NCBI GenBank assembly: GCA_965279355.1
Contig: OZ257155.1
Span: 3,410,001 to 3,474,000, forward strand
Origin: G965279355 sp965279355
GTDB taxonomy: Bacteria > Pseudomonadota > Alphaproteobacteria > CACIAM-22H2
Length of the DNA: 64,000 nt
Direction of reading: 5' to 3'
In this document: positions 1 to 8,422 of the stretch, piece after piece
Layout of the letters: each line of letters begins with the position of its first letter
Position numbering within the stretch: position 1 is the stretch's first letter
The notes under the pieces: model-generated
Told to the model about the DNA's origin: nothing
What the model saw: only the letters and a program-made list of their open reading frames with translations
Database searches by the model: none
Made by a program: the position numbers and the translations under genes

Positions 1-763
1 CAGGGCGCTGCCCCGGCTCGAGGTCATTTCCGTCTATGGGACCGGCGAGCAGTCGAATTTCGATCTGGGAGCGGCACGCGAGCGCGGCGTCGTCGTCACG
101 AATACGGCCGCCGACGGAACCGATGCATGTGTTGCCGATCTGACGGTCGGTCTGCTGCTTGGTCTGGCGCGTCGTATCTCCGACGCCGACCGGTTTGTCC
201 GGGCAGGCGAGTGGCCGGGCAGACGTTTTCCGTTGAGCGTGAACGTATCCGGCAAGCGTGCCGGCATTCTCGGCCTGGGCTATATCGGGCGCCAGATCGC
301 GAGGCGCCTGGAAGGCTTCGATATGAAGATCGGCTACTGCAATACGTCCAGGCTGAATAGCGGCGACTATGTTTTTTACCGGACCCCAGCGGAGCTCGCC
401 GCGAACTCCGATTTTCTGATTGTCTCGTGCCGCGGCGGTCCGGAAACGACCGGCCTCATAAACGGCGACGTGCTGACGGCGCTTGGTCCCTCCGGGCTCT
501 ACATTCATACCGCCCAGGCGCGGATCTACGACGAAAAGGCGCTTCTGGATGCATTGCGGGAACGCCGGATTGCCGGCGCGGCAATTGACACGTTCGATGA
601 CGAGCCGTCGGTCAACCCGGACTTTTTTAAACTGGATAACGTGCTTCTGTCACCGCATGCCGGGGCGAGCACGGGTGAGTTGATTCGGCGGCGTTGTGAG
701 ATTGCCGCGGAAAATCTGAAGGCACACTTTGCAGGAACGCCGCTCTCATCGCGGATTGCCTAG
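1..763 (+). CDS. D-2-hydroxyacid dehydrogenase, 5' truncated by window edge
   Basis: Reading frame enters at base 2 and about 253 codons are visible; the N-terminal part lies outside the window. The family reduces 2-keto acids or oxidises D-2-hydroxyacids with NAD(P)H in the cytoplasm. The Rossmann dinucleotide motif GLGYIGRQIA is at about 275-304, the general-acid Glu sits in DDEPS (near 599-604) and the catalytic His in LSPHAG (cat at 656-658). The usual substrate-binding Arg of the INTARGGLVDE motif appears to be Gln: the aligned stretch here reads IHTAQARIYDE, with an Arg two positions later. The stop is 4 bp from the stop of the convergent TetR gene. Family call is firm, the substrate is unknown. 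Confidence 0.85.
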   Translation, partial: RALPRLEVISVYGTGEQSNFDLGAARERGVVVTNTAADGTDACVADLTVGLLLGLARRISDADRFVRAGEWPGRRFPLSVNVSGKRAGILGLGYIGRQIARRLEGFDMKIGYCNTSRLNSGDYVFYRTPAELAANSDFLIVSCRGGPETTGLINGDVLTALGPSGLYIHTAQARIYDEKALLDALRERRIAGAAIDTFDDEPSVNPDFFKLDNVLLSPHAGASTGELIRRRCEIAAENLKAHFAGTPLSSRIA

Positions 764-767
764 CGGG

Positions 768-1433
768 TCAGGCTTTCCTGGCCGGCGGCCGCAGATAGGA
801 CATCAGGATATCGTGCGCGTGGCGTGAGCGCTGCGCCTTCCATTTTTTTTGGGAGATATCCTGATGGAAGACCGCGGAAAGCGTGTGCACATAGGCAATG
901 TGAAACCAGCTTAACGCGGCAATGGTCACGTATAGCTGGACCGGATCGATCCCTTTCCTGAAGGTGCCGGCCTTTTCGCCGCGGCGGATCAGGGCTTCAA
1001 GAGCATGCCGCATCGGCGACGCCAGCGCCGGAATGCGTTTTGATTTCAGGACCACTTCACCATGCATCAGGTTTTCGTTGGTCAGGAGCGCCGCGAATTC
1101 GGGATGGCTGGCAAAATACCGCGCCGTAAAATCGTACAGGCTCAGGATTCCGTCGAGTGGATCGCTGGCTTCCAGATCGAGGATGCTCTCCTGTTCCCGC
1201 AGGTCTTTGTAGGCATGCTCCAGAACCGCCAGATAGAGGCCCTTCTTGCTGCCGAAATAATGATAGAGCATGCGGATATTGCATTTGGCGGCCGCAACGA
1301 CGTTTTCGATGCGGGCGCCACCGTAGCCGGCCCGCGCAAATTCCTTCTGGGCAGCCAGAAGGATCATCTGTCTGGTTCTGGCGCTGTTCCGTCGCTTCGT
1401 ATGGCGTCCGGCGGAATCGGTCCTGGATCGCAT
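768..1433 (-). CDS. TetR/AcrR family transcriptional regulator
   Basis: A 221-residue one-component DNA-binding repressor by family. The N-terminal TetR helix-turn-helix is clear: a basic arm, then ILLAAQKEFARAGYGGARIE and the recognition segment CNIRMLYHYFGSKKGLYLAVL. The C-terminal half is a helical ligand/dimerisation domain with no recognisable ligand. I chose the ATG at 1433 because AAGGA stands 5 bases before it; an in-frame ATG at 1505 would add 24 residues without similarity to the family. It is convergent with the dehydrogenase and reads in the same direction as the MscS channel upstream, 136 bp away. Target genes are not evident. Confidence 0.9.
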   Translation of the reverse strand: MRSRTDSAGRHTKRRNSARTRQMILLAAQKEFARAGYGGARIENVVAAAKCNIRMLYHYFGSKKGLYLAVLEHAYKDLREQESILDLEASDPLDGILSLYDFTARYFASHPEFAALLTNENLMHGEVVLKSKRIPALASPMRHALEALIRRGEKAGTFRKGIDPVQLYVTIAALSWFHIAYVHTLSAVFHQDISQKKWKAQRSRHAHDILMSYLRPPARKA

Positions 1434-1569
1434 CTCGGTCCTTGAGGTGAACTCACCGCTTATACCAATATCTGCGCCCGGCGGAAGAATGCGCTGCGTC
1501 CACAAGGCGCCACCGCGCCTGACGGCTGAATAATTGAGCGTTGATTACAGCCAGCCGCGACGCGACCCG

Positions 1570-3801
1570 CTATTTTTCGTCGGCTGCTGGTTTCACCGGT
1601 GATACCGGCAGTTTCTCCGCCGCCGCGTCCGTCTTCACATGCACGGTGCGCTGCGGGAACGGGATTTCGATGTCTTCGCGGTCGAAGGCCATCTTGATCC
1701 GGCGGTTGAAGGCGCGCATCACATTCCATTGCTGGATGCCGGGATAGACGCGGAAGCGCGATTTGATGACCACAGCGTTGTCGCCGAAGGAGTCCACGCC
1801 GGCGATCTCGAGGTCGGCGACGATGACCTTGCCCAGTTCGGGATCGCCGCGCAGCGCCTTGGCTTCCTCGTTCAGCACTTCGATCACCCGGTCCACATCC
1901 TCGCCATAACCCACGCCGATATTGAACACGGCGAAGGCGAAATCCTGCGTCATGTTGGTGACGGTCTTGATCTCGCTGAACGGGATCGTGTGGACATGGC
2001 CGTTATAATCGCGCAGGCGCACCATCCGCATGGTGATCTCCTCGATCACGCCGCCCATGCCGCCGATATTCACCACATCGCCGACGGTGAAGGAATCCTC
2101 GATCAGATTGGACACGCCTTCGATCAGATTCTTGACCAGAGTCTGCGCGCCGAGGCCGATGGCAAGGCCCGCGACACCGGCGCCGGCCAGCAACGGTGCG
2201 ATGTTGATGCCGATCTCCGACAGGATCATCAGGCCGACGAACACGGCGAGCACCACCAGCAGCGCCCGCTGCGCCAGGGTGATCATGGTGCGAAAGCGGG
2301 CCGAGCTGCGCGTGCTGGCGTCGCCGAAGGCCAGCGCGATGTAACGCTCCATCGCCGCGGTCAGCAGTTCCCAGACCGCGACCGCGACGACCACAATGGC
2401 GGCAATCGAGATCGCGCTGGTGCTGACGCGCTGGCCGACCGGCGTGTCGAACCACGCGATGGAGCGCACGCCCCAGGCCTGCAGGATGACGATAGCGGCA
2501 AACACGTAGATGATCGCGACGGCGATGACGTTGAAGATCTGCAGATAGCGGTTGGCGCGCAGTTCCAGGGTCGGGAAGCGCACGCGGATCTCATGGGTGA
2601 CGCGGAACAGTGCCTCGATGCCGCGCAGCACGAAATGGCTCAGAAGCTGTGCGATGGCGACGGCGGCCACGGTGACGCCCGTGGCCCGCGCCGTGAAGGC
2701 GAAGCTGTCGGCTGGATTGACCAGCCAGATGACCAGCACGACGGTCATGTAGAGGACCGCGAAGATATGCCAGTAGGCGGCGAGGAAGCGGCGGAGGCCG
2801 CCGAGGCGCCTTGGCGCGTCCGTCTCTGTGTTGCCCATGATCGTGGCGGAGACGGTGGTGCGGTTCTGCAGGATCAGCACGATGACCATCAGGACCACCG
2901 CGATGCCGAGCAGCTTCAGGATGGTCTCATGCCCGCCGCGCGGCACGCCGAGCAGCAGCGCCGCCTCGGCGATGAAATAGCCGTACACGGCCAGCGCAAC
3001 GATGCGGCGGATCCAGACGTAGATGTACGCGGCTGTCTCGTCGGTGAGCGGCGCCAGACGGAGGCCAGGCAGCCGCGGCGACAGCAGGGCGCCGGTGGCG
3101 ATGGTGATCGCCTGTGTCAGCAGATGGCCGTTGATGAAGGCGAGGGTGACCAGCCGCGCCGTGCGCGACGGTTCCATGACCGTCAAGACGCCGAACGCGA
3201 CCGCGGCGAAGACGACGACCGGCAGGGCGGCGATCGCGGTGTTGAGCAGCGCATAGGGCAGGCGCATCCAGTTCGCGCCGGCGGCGAGCGCTTCGATCCA
3301 GCGGCGCGGCCGGATCAGGATGCGGCCGACCGCATATTCGGCCAGCCATGCCGCCAGCATCACGACAATCAGCTTGCCGAGGATCTCGAGCAGCCGGTCG
3401 CGGCTGGCGTCGCTCCTGAATTGCTGGGTCGCCCAGGACCACAGGCGCGGCAGATCGCCCAGGACGCCGGCGGCCTGGAACAGGGACTCACCGACACTCG
3501 CCACCTGGTCGGAGAGGGATTCGAGGAAGCGCGAGGCGACGCGATCAGGAATCGTCGGCTGCTGCGGCGCCACGGCACGCTGCGCCTCTACCAGGCCGCG
3601 CAGCTGCTCGATGAATTTGTCGCGCGCGACGGGGTCCTGCAGGGTGGTGAGCAGGTTCTCGATCTGCGCGGCATCCATCGGTGACGCGGCGGCTGGTGCC
3701 TGCGCCCATGCCTCTGAGAGGAAGGGGGCCGGAGAAACCGCCATCGTGAGAAGGAGCGCGAGCAGCGCGCGGCGCAGAATATTGAGGGGGACCGAAAACA
3801 T
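1570..3801 (-). CDS. MscS-family mechanosensitive channel, YbiO-like
   Basis: A 743-residue inner-membrane protein, the same length class as E. coli YbiO (moderate conductance channel). It opens under membrane tension to release solutes in hypo-osmotic shock. A signal peptide covers about residues 1-34, followed by a periplasmic helical region and several membrane segments. The conserved MscS pore helix, rich in Gly and Ala (IAPLLAGAGVAGLAIGLGAQ), is near residue 533, followed by the cytoplasmic beta domain (SFTVGDVVNIGGMGGVIEEI, then HTIPFSEI). The C-terminal about 30 residues are low-complexity and Lys/Ala rich. It stands alone between TetR and a cobalamin-binding protein. The family is firm, the gating class is inferred from length. 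Confidence 0.9.
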   Translation of the reverse strand: MFSVPLNILRRALLALLLTMAVSPAPFLSEAWAQAPAAASPMDAAQIENLLTTLQDPVARDKFIEQLRGLVEAQRAVAPQQPTIPDRVASRFLESLSDQVASVGESLFQAAGVLGDLPRLWSWATQQFRSDASRDRLLEILGKLIVVMLAAWLAEYAVGRILIRPRRWIEALAAGANWMRLPYALLNTAIAALPVVVFAAVAFGVLTVMEPSRTARLVTLAFINGHLLTQAITIATGALLSPRLPGLRLAPLTDETAAYIYVWIRRIVALAVYGYFIAEAALLLGVPRGGHETILKLLGIAVVLMVIVLILQNRTTVSATIMGNTETDAPRRLGGLRRFLAAYWHIFAVLYMTVVLVIWLVNPADSFAFTARATGVTVAAVAIAQLLSHFVLRGIEALFRVTHEIRVRFPTLELRANRYLQIFNVIAVAIIYVFAAIVILQAWGVRSIAWFDTPVGQRVSTSAISIAAIVVVAVAVWELLTAAMERYIALAFGDASTRSSARFRTMITLAQRALLVVLAVFVGLMILSEIGINIAPLLAGAGVAGLAIGLGAQTLVKNLIEGVSNLIEDSFTVGDVVNIGGMGGVIEEITMRMVRLRDYNGHVHTIPFSEIKTVTNMTQDFAFAVFNIGVGYGEDVDRVIEVLNEEAKALRGDPELGKVIVADLEIAGVDSFGDNAVVIKSRFRVYPGIQQWNVMRAFNRRIKMAFDREDIEIPFPQRTVHVKTDAAAEKLPVSPVKPAADEK

Positions 3802-3840
3802 CGGGCGACTGTAACGAGGGCGGGCGGGGCTGTCAGCCCG

Positions 3841-4761
3841 TCAGGCGTGACGCCAACCTGTCACTCGATGCCCGAAATTGAACACTTGCGGATGCAGAAG
3901 CTCGGCCAGGATTTCCAGCGAGTCGACGAGGCGCGGGCCCGGCCGGTTGAAGTACTGGTTGCCGTCGGCGAGGAACACCCTGCTGTCGCGGACCGCGCGC
4001 AGGTGTCGCCATTCGGGACGGCTGGTTAGCGGCCCCAATTCCGCCTGCGTGCGGTCGATGTCGAAGCCGCAGGGCATGACGAGAATGATATCGGGGTCGG
4101 ATGCCTGGAGTTCGTCGAATGTCATCCACGGCGAATGCTGCCCGGCGATGCCGAAGAGATTGGTGCCGCCGGCCATCGCCACCAGTTCCGGCACCCAGTT
4201 GCCGGCGGCCATCAAGGGCTCGATCCATTCGATGCAGGCAATCGTGGGCCTGTTGGGGATCCTTGCCGCGCGCTCCGCGATCGCCGCCATGCGTGACTTC
4301 ATCGAAGCGATGAGAGCCGCGCCGTTCTCATGCCGGTTCAGCGCGGCGGCGACACGTTCGATGTCGGCGTAGATATCGGCCAGCGCGTTGGGGGTCAGGG
4401 TCACGATCTGCGGCCGCGTGCCGGTCCATTCGGCGAGCGCTTCCTCGACATCGCGCGGCGAGACGGCGCAGACCTCGCACTGGGTCTGGGTCACGATGAG
4501 GTCGGGTGCCACATCGCGCAGCGCCTGCGGGTCGACGCGATAGACCGACAGCGCCTGCTCCAGCAGCGTCTTCACATCGCGGTCGATGAGGGCGCTGGGG
4601 CGGCCGGTGTCGAGCTTCGAGCTTGTGACCGCGGGCAAGGTCAGGACATCGGCGGGGTAGTCGCATTCATGGCTGCGCGCGACCAGCCCATCGCGATGCC
4701 CAAGGGCGGTGACGATTTCGGTGGCGCTGGCGAGCAGCGAGGCGACGCGCGGGGTGCTCAT
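3841..4761 (-). CDS. BtuF-like cobalamin-binding protein without signal peptide
   Basis: A 306-residue protein of the periplasmic-binding-protein class III fold (BtuF/FecB-like). It starts directly with the domain: RVASLLASATEIVTALGHRD is the usual first strand and helix, followed by RSHECDYP and TQTQCEVCAVS. No signal peptide or lipobox precedes it, unlike E. coli BtuF. The start at 4761 has AGGGGG before it; an ATG six codons earlier (4779) is possible and does not add a signal sequence. No BtuC or BtuD partner is next to it. Corrinoid binding is inferred from family; cobD and cobT lie 9 kb away. It could bind another tetrapyrrole or iron complex. Confidence 0.8.
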   Translation of the reverse strand: MSTPRVASLLASATEIVTALGHRDGLVARSHECDYPADVLTLPAVTSSKLDTGRPSALIDRDVKTLLEQALSVYRVDPQALRDVAPDLIVTQTQCEVCAVSPRDVEEALAEWTGTRPQIVTLTPNALADIYADIERVAAALNRHENGAALIASMKSRMAAIAERAARIPNRPTIACIEWIEPLMAAGNWVPELVAMAGGTNLFGIAGQHSPWMTFDELQASDPDIILVMPCGFDIDRTQAELGPLTSRPEWRHLRAVRDSRVFLADGNQYFNRPGPRLVDSLEILAELLHPQVFNFGHRVTGWRHA

Positions 4762-4844
4762 GCCCCCTCTGTAACGCATTTCGGCCGATTTGACTTCTGG
4801 CGTCCCGCGCCATCAAATAAGGCAAATAAATCAGGGAGGAAAGA

Positions 4845-5879
4845 ATGACGCCCCGCCGTTTCGCCGGCCTTGCCGCCGCTTTTGCGATGGCAGCCTTTGC
4901 CGTCACATCTGTTTCATCCGCGCAGGCCCAGCCGCTGGAGAAAGTCTCGATCGGCGCGCTGCGCCTGTCTTCGTCGGGGGCGGTCTTCATCGCCCGCGAG
5001 AAAGGCTATTTCCGCGAGCAGGGTATCGACGTCGAACTGAAGGTCTTCACCGCAGCACAGCAGGTGCCGGTCGCGGTGACCTCGAACGACGCCGATTTCG
5101 GCGTCACCGGCCTCACCGCCGGCTTCTACAACCTCGCCGGACGCGGCGCGCTCAGGATCGTCGCCGCGCAAAGCCGGGAGGAGCCGGGCTACCAGCTCGT
5201 TGCCTACATGGTGACCAACAAGGCCTATGAGAGCGGCTTCCGGGGGCTGAAGGATTTCGCCGGCAAGCGCGTCGCGATGACCACGACGGGCTCGACCTTC
5301 CATTATTCGCTGGGCCTGCTGGCGCAGAAATACGGCTTTGATGCAAAGAGCGTCAGCCTGGTTCCGCTGCAGACCCTGCCGAACATGGCCGCCGCCTTCA
5401 AGGGCGCGCAGGTCGACGCCACCCTGGCGCCGGTCACCATCGCGCGCCAGCTTGAGGCGGATGGCGCCGGCCGCATCGTCGGCTGGGTCGGCGACGAGAC
5501 GCCGTGGCAGCTGGGCGCGCTCTTTACCAGCCCCCGCATGATCACCGAGCGCCGCCGCACCCTGGAGCGCTTCATCGTCGCCTACCAGAAGGGCTCCCGC
5601 GACTATCACCTGGCCTTCAACGCCCGCGACAAGGGCATGGAGGTCCGGGGCCCCGGCTATGACGAGGCCATCGGCATTCTCTCCAAGGTGCTTGAGCAGC
5701 CGGTCAATCTGGTCCGGGTCGGCCTGCCCTATGTCGACCCCGAGGGGCGACTGAACGTCGCCGATATCTACAATCAGGTCGCGTTCTGGCAGGGCGCCGG
5801 ACTGGTTGAGCGGTCGGTTGACGCAAAAGCGATCCTGGAACTCGGCTTCGTAAAGGGGCATTTCAACCTGCCCCGGTAG
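4845..5879 (+). CDS. ABC transporter substrate-binding protein, NMT1/TauA-like
   Basis: A 344-residue periplasmic binding protein. The signal peptide is clear (residues 1-28, ending SSAQAQP), then the type II binding fold begins with VSIGALRLSSSGAVFIAREK and FREQGIDVELK, typical of the NMT1/SsuA/TauA group that binds sulfonates, nitrate-like ions, pyrimidine precursors or aromatic acids. GGAGG stands just before the ATG. No permease or ATPase gene is adjacent, so it must use components encoded elsewhere or act as a binding or sensing protein. It leads a co-directional set with a molybdopterin enzyme, a peroxidase and a PLP enzyme. The ligand is unknown. Confidence 0.85.
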   Translation: MTPRRFAGLAAAFAMAAFAVTSVSSAQAQPLEKVSIGALRLSSSGAVFIAREKGYFREQGIDVELKVFTAAQQVPVAVTSNDADFGVTGLTAGFYNLAGRGALRIVAAQSREEPGYQLVAYMVTNKAYESGFRGLKDFAGKRVAMTTTGSTFHYSLGLLAQKYGFDAKSVSLVPLQTLPNMAAAFKGAQVDATLAPVTIARQLEADGAGRIVGWVGDETPWQLGALFTSPRMITERRRTLERFIVAYQKGSRDYHLAFNARDKGMEVRGPGYDEAIGILSKVLEQPVNLVRVGLPYVDPEGRLNVADIYNQVAFWQGAGLVERSVDAKAILELGFVKGHFNLPR

Positions 5880-5934
5880 TGCAAACCGCCGGGAAAGCCG
5901 TATATTGGGGGCCTTGGGAGCCTGTATTTAACCA

Positions 5935-6600
5935 ATGGCAGACGACGACGGCATATTCGGCAAGGTGAAGCAGAAGCTGGTCGAGACGAAGCAGAAATGG
6001 GCCAGCGAAGGCCGTCTGCTGACCGGGACGACTGCCGATGCCGACACCCAGCGCCTGCCTCCCGGCCAGCGCGAGGTGAAGAACTGGCCGGTGCTGGACC
6101 TCGGCGTCCAGCCGCATGTGCCTGTCGAGACATGGGCGCTCAAGGTCGACGGCATGGTCGAGAACCCGATCACCTGGAGCTTTGCCGATTTCAGCGCCCA
6201 GCCGCAGGCGCGCCGGCTCTCCGACATCCACTGCGTCACGGCGTGGTCGCGCTTCGACAACACCTGGGACGGCGTCTCGACCCAGCACCTGCTGTCGATC
6301 GTCAAGCCGAAGCCCGAGGCGAAATACGTCGTGCAGCATTCCTATGACGGCTACACGACCAACGTGCCCATCGCGGCGTTCGCCGACGAGGACACGCTGC
6401 TGGCGTGGAAGTGGGAGAACCAGCCGATCACGCGCGAGCATGGCGGGCCGGTGCGCCTGATCCTGCCGAAGCTCTATCTCTGGAAGAGCGCGAAATGGCT
6501 GAAGCGTCTGGAATTCATCAACCGCGACCGCCCGGGATACTGGGAAGAGCGCGGCTATCACGCATTGGGCGATCCCTGGCTGGAGCAGCGCTATAGCTGA
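5935..6600 (+). CDS. sulfite oxidase-like molybdopterin oxidoreductase
   Basis: A 221-residue protein of the bacterial/archaeal branch of the sulfite oxidase superfamily, which holds a molybdenum cofactor. The cofactor-ligand Cys is in SDIHCVTAWSRFDNTWDG (about residue 100), followed by YDGYTTNVPI and GGPVRLILPKLYLWKSAKW, both family hallmarks. It has no Tat or Sec signal and no heme or dimerisation domain, so it is a minimal, probably cytoplasmic form. It begins 55 bp after the binding protein and ends 8 bp before the first possible start of the peroxidase. The substrate (sulfite, sulfoxide or other) cannot be told from sequence. Confidence 0.85.
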   Translation: MADDDGIFGKVKQKLVETKQKWASEGRLLTGTTADADTQRLPPGQREVKNWPVLDLGVQPHVPVETWALKVDGMVENPITWSFADFSAQPQARRLSDIHCVTAWSRFDNTWDGVSTQHLLSIVKPKPEAKYVVQHSYDGYTTNVPIAAFADEDTLLAWKWENQPITREHGGPVRLILPKLYLWKSAKWLKRLEFINRDRPGYWEERGYHALGDPWLEQRYS

Positions 6601-6632
6601 GGGACCCCATGGCGGGCGAATGGAGGCTGTGG

Positions 6633-7247
6633 ATGTTGAAGCGACGGGCTGTGTTGCGGACATTTCTGGCGGTGGCGGGCGCCGTCACGACGGCGTCATC
6701 GTTTCTGGCGCCGGCGCATGGCAACACGCTGCCGCGTTATCGACGCAGGAGAACGCCCATGACCGCGCATGATTTCGAATTCACCGGCATCGAGGGCGAG
6801 AAGCTGCCGATGCGTGCCTGGGCCGGCAAGCCGGTGCTGGTCGTCAACACCGCGTCGTTCTGCGGCTATACGCCGCAATACGAAACGCTGGAACAGCTGT
6901 GGGGCAAGTACAAGGACCGCGGTCTCGTGCTGCTCGGCGTGCCGTCGAACGATTTCGGCGCGCAGGAGCCCGGCAGCGGTGCCGAGATCAAGGCGTTCTG
7001 CGACACCTACAACGTGTCGTTTCCCCTCTCGCGCAAGGAGAAGGTGGTCGGCGCCGATGCACATCCGTTCTATCGCTGGATCGCCGAGGAACTCGGCGAC
7101 AGCGGCATTCCGAAATGGAACTTCCATAAATACCTGATCGACGGCGAAGGCCTGCTCGCCGGCGTCTGGCCGTCCGCGGTGCGACCGACGTCGCGCGAAA
7201 TCACCGACGCGGTCGACACCGCGCTCAAGCCGCGGAAGATCGGCTGA
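6633..7247 (+). CDS. glutathione peroxidase-family thiol peroxidase
   Basis: The GPx fold is clear: peroxidatic Cys77 in NTASFCGYTPQY, the GVPSNDFGAQEPGS segment (family form usually has Cys or Phe where Ser and Val stand here), and the KWNFHKYLID segment with the conserved Trp-Asn. It reduces hydroperoxides, most likely with thioredoxin since it is the Cys form. Three starts each have a ribosome site: 6609 (GAGGGA), 6633 (GGAGG, 6 bases) and 6759 (AGGAGA, 6 bases). From 6633 the protein has a signal peptide with a weak twin-Arg pattern (KRRAVLRTFLAVAG); from 6759 it would be cytosolic (MTAHDFEF). I list 6633. The stop overlaps the next gene. Confidence 0.85.
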   Translation: MLKRRAVLRTFLAVAGAVTTASSFLAPAHGNTLPRYRRRRTPMTAHDFEFTGIEGEKLPMRAWAGKPVLVVNTASFCGYTPQYETLEQLWGKYKDRGLVLLGVPSNDFGAQEPGSGAEIKAFCDTYNVSFPLSRKEKVVGADAHPFYRWIAEELGDSGIPKWNFHKYLIDGEGLLAGVWPSAVRPTSREITDAVDTALKPRKIG

Positions 7248-8413
7248 CGTCTTCTCCCGCATTCGGGCGGGCGATCCGCGACCGCTTCCTGCTTGAACCT
7301 GATACGGCGTTCCTGAACCACGGTTCGTTCGGCACGACGCCGCGCGCGGTGATGGACGCGGCGGAGGCGGGACGCCGTCGCATGGAAGCCAATCCCGACC
7401 GTTTCATGCGCGAGATTCTGCCGGGCGCACTTCGCCATTCCGCCGGCAGGCTCGCGCGTTTTCTGGGCGCGGAGGCCGACGATCTGGTGTTCATCGAGAA
7501 CGCCACATCAGGCATCAACGCCGTGCTGCGCTCGCTGTCGTTCAAGCCGGGCGACGAAATCCTGATCGCGACACACACGTATGAAGCGGTGAGGCAGGCC
7601 GTCCGCTACACCGCCGAGCAAACCGGCGCGGTGATGGTCGAGGCGGAGATCGTGCTTCCGGTGGCTGACGAGGCGGCATTGATCTCGCCCTTCGCGGCAA
7701 AGCTCACAAACCGCACGCGGCTGCTGATCGTCGATCACATCGCCTCGCCCACCGGCCTGGTCTTTCCCGTTGCCAAGATCGCGGCGCTGGCGCGCAGCCA
7801 TGGCGCCCGCGTGCTGATCGACGGTGCCCATGCGCCGGGACAACTCGCCCTCGATGTGACGGCGTTGGGTTGCGACTGGTATGTCGGCAACTGTCATAAA
7901 TGGCTGTTCGCGCCGAAGGGCACCGGCTTTCTCTGGGCCCGGCGCGACACCCACGCCGGGCTTCACCCGCTCGCCATCTCGCACGGTTACCGGCAGGGTC
8001 TCGCGATGGAGTTCGACTGGACCGGCACGCGGGATTTTCCGTCGTGGCTGGCGATGGATGCGGCGCTGGATTTCTTCACGGCACTTGATGCCGATCTGGT
8101 GCGGCGGCACAATCATGATCTCGTGACGCAATCGGCGGAGCGCATCGCCGCTGCGTGGGGGACATCGGTGGATGCGCCGGCGGCGTTGCACGGCTCGATG
8201 ATGGCGATCCGGCTGCCTCAGGCGGTTCAGACCGCACATACGGCAACACTTCCTGTGGCGCGATCCTTGATGTCTCTGTTGCTTATGGAGCATCGCATCG
8301 TTGCGCCAATCGTACCCATCCAGGAATCCCTGTGGGTGCGTATCTCCGCGCAGGTCTACAACACACCCGACGATTACGAACAATTGCTGGCTGCGGGTCT
8401 GCGCATCCACTAG
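7244..8413 (+). CDS. class V PLP-dependent aminotransferase, isopenicillin-N-epimerase-like; probable CTG start
   Basis: A fold-type I PLP enzyme of about 389 residues. The PLP-binding Lys is in GNCHKWLFAPKG (Lys219 counting from the CTG), preceded by VLIDGAHAPGQ with the conserved Asp and His. The family N-terminus, FGRAIRDRFLLEPDTAFLNH followed by GSFG, lies between 7260 and 7335, but no ATG, GTG or TTG occurs in frame before the GTG at 7349. CTG at 7244 overlaps the peroxidase stop as CTGA and has GGAAG 5 bases before it, so translation is probably coupled. Substrate unknown; family members include epimerases, desulfurases and lyases. The stop is 9 bp before an EamA gene. Confidence 0.8.
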   Translation: MTSSPAFGRAIRDRFLLEPDTAFLNHGSFGTTPRAVMDAAEAGRRRMEANPDRFMREILPGALRHSAGRLARFLGAEADDLVFIENATSGINAVLRSLSFKPGDEILIATHTYEAVRQAVRYTAEQTGAVMVEAEIVLPVADEAALISPFAAKLTNRTRLLIVDHIASPTGLVFPVAKIAALARSHGARVLIDGAHAPGQLALDVTALGCDWYVGNCHKWLFAPKGTGFLWARRDTHAGLHPLAISHGYRQGLAMEFDWTGTRDFPSWLAMDAALDFFTALDADLVRRHNHDLVTQSAERIAAAWGTSVDAPAALHGSMMAIRLPQAVQTAHTATLPVARSLMSLLLMEHRIVAPIVPIQESLWVRISAQVYNTPDDYEQLLAAGLRIH

Positions 8414-8422
8414 GGTCCCGCG

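Noticed and set aside
1639..3684. A long open frame of 681 codons opposite the MscS gene
   Set aside because: It lies wholly inside mscS on the other strand and codes for a His, Asp, Arg, Gln-rich product typical of an antisense frame in high-GC DNA.
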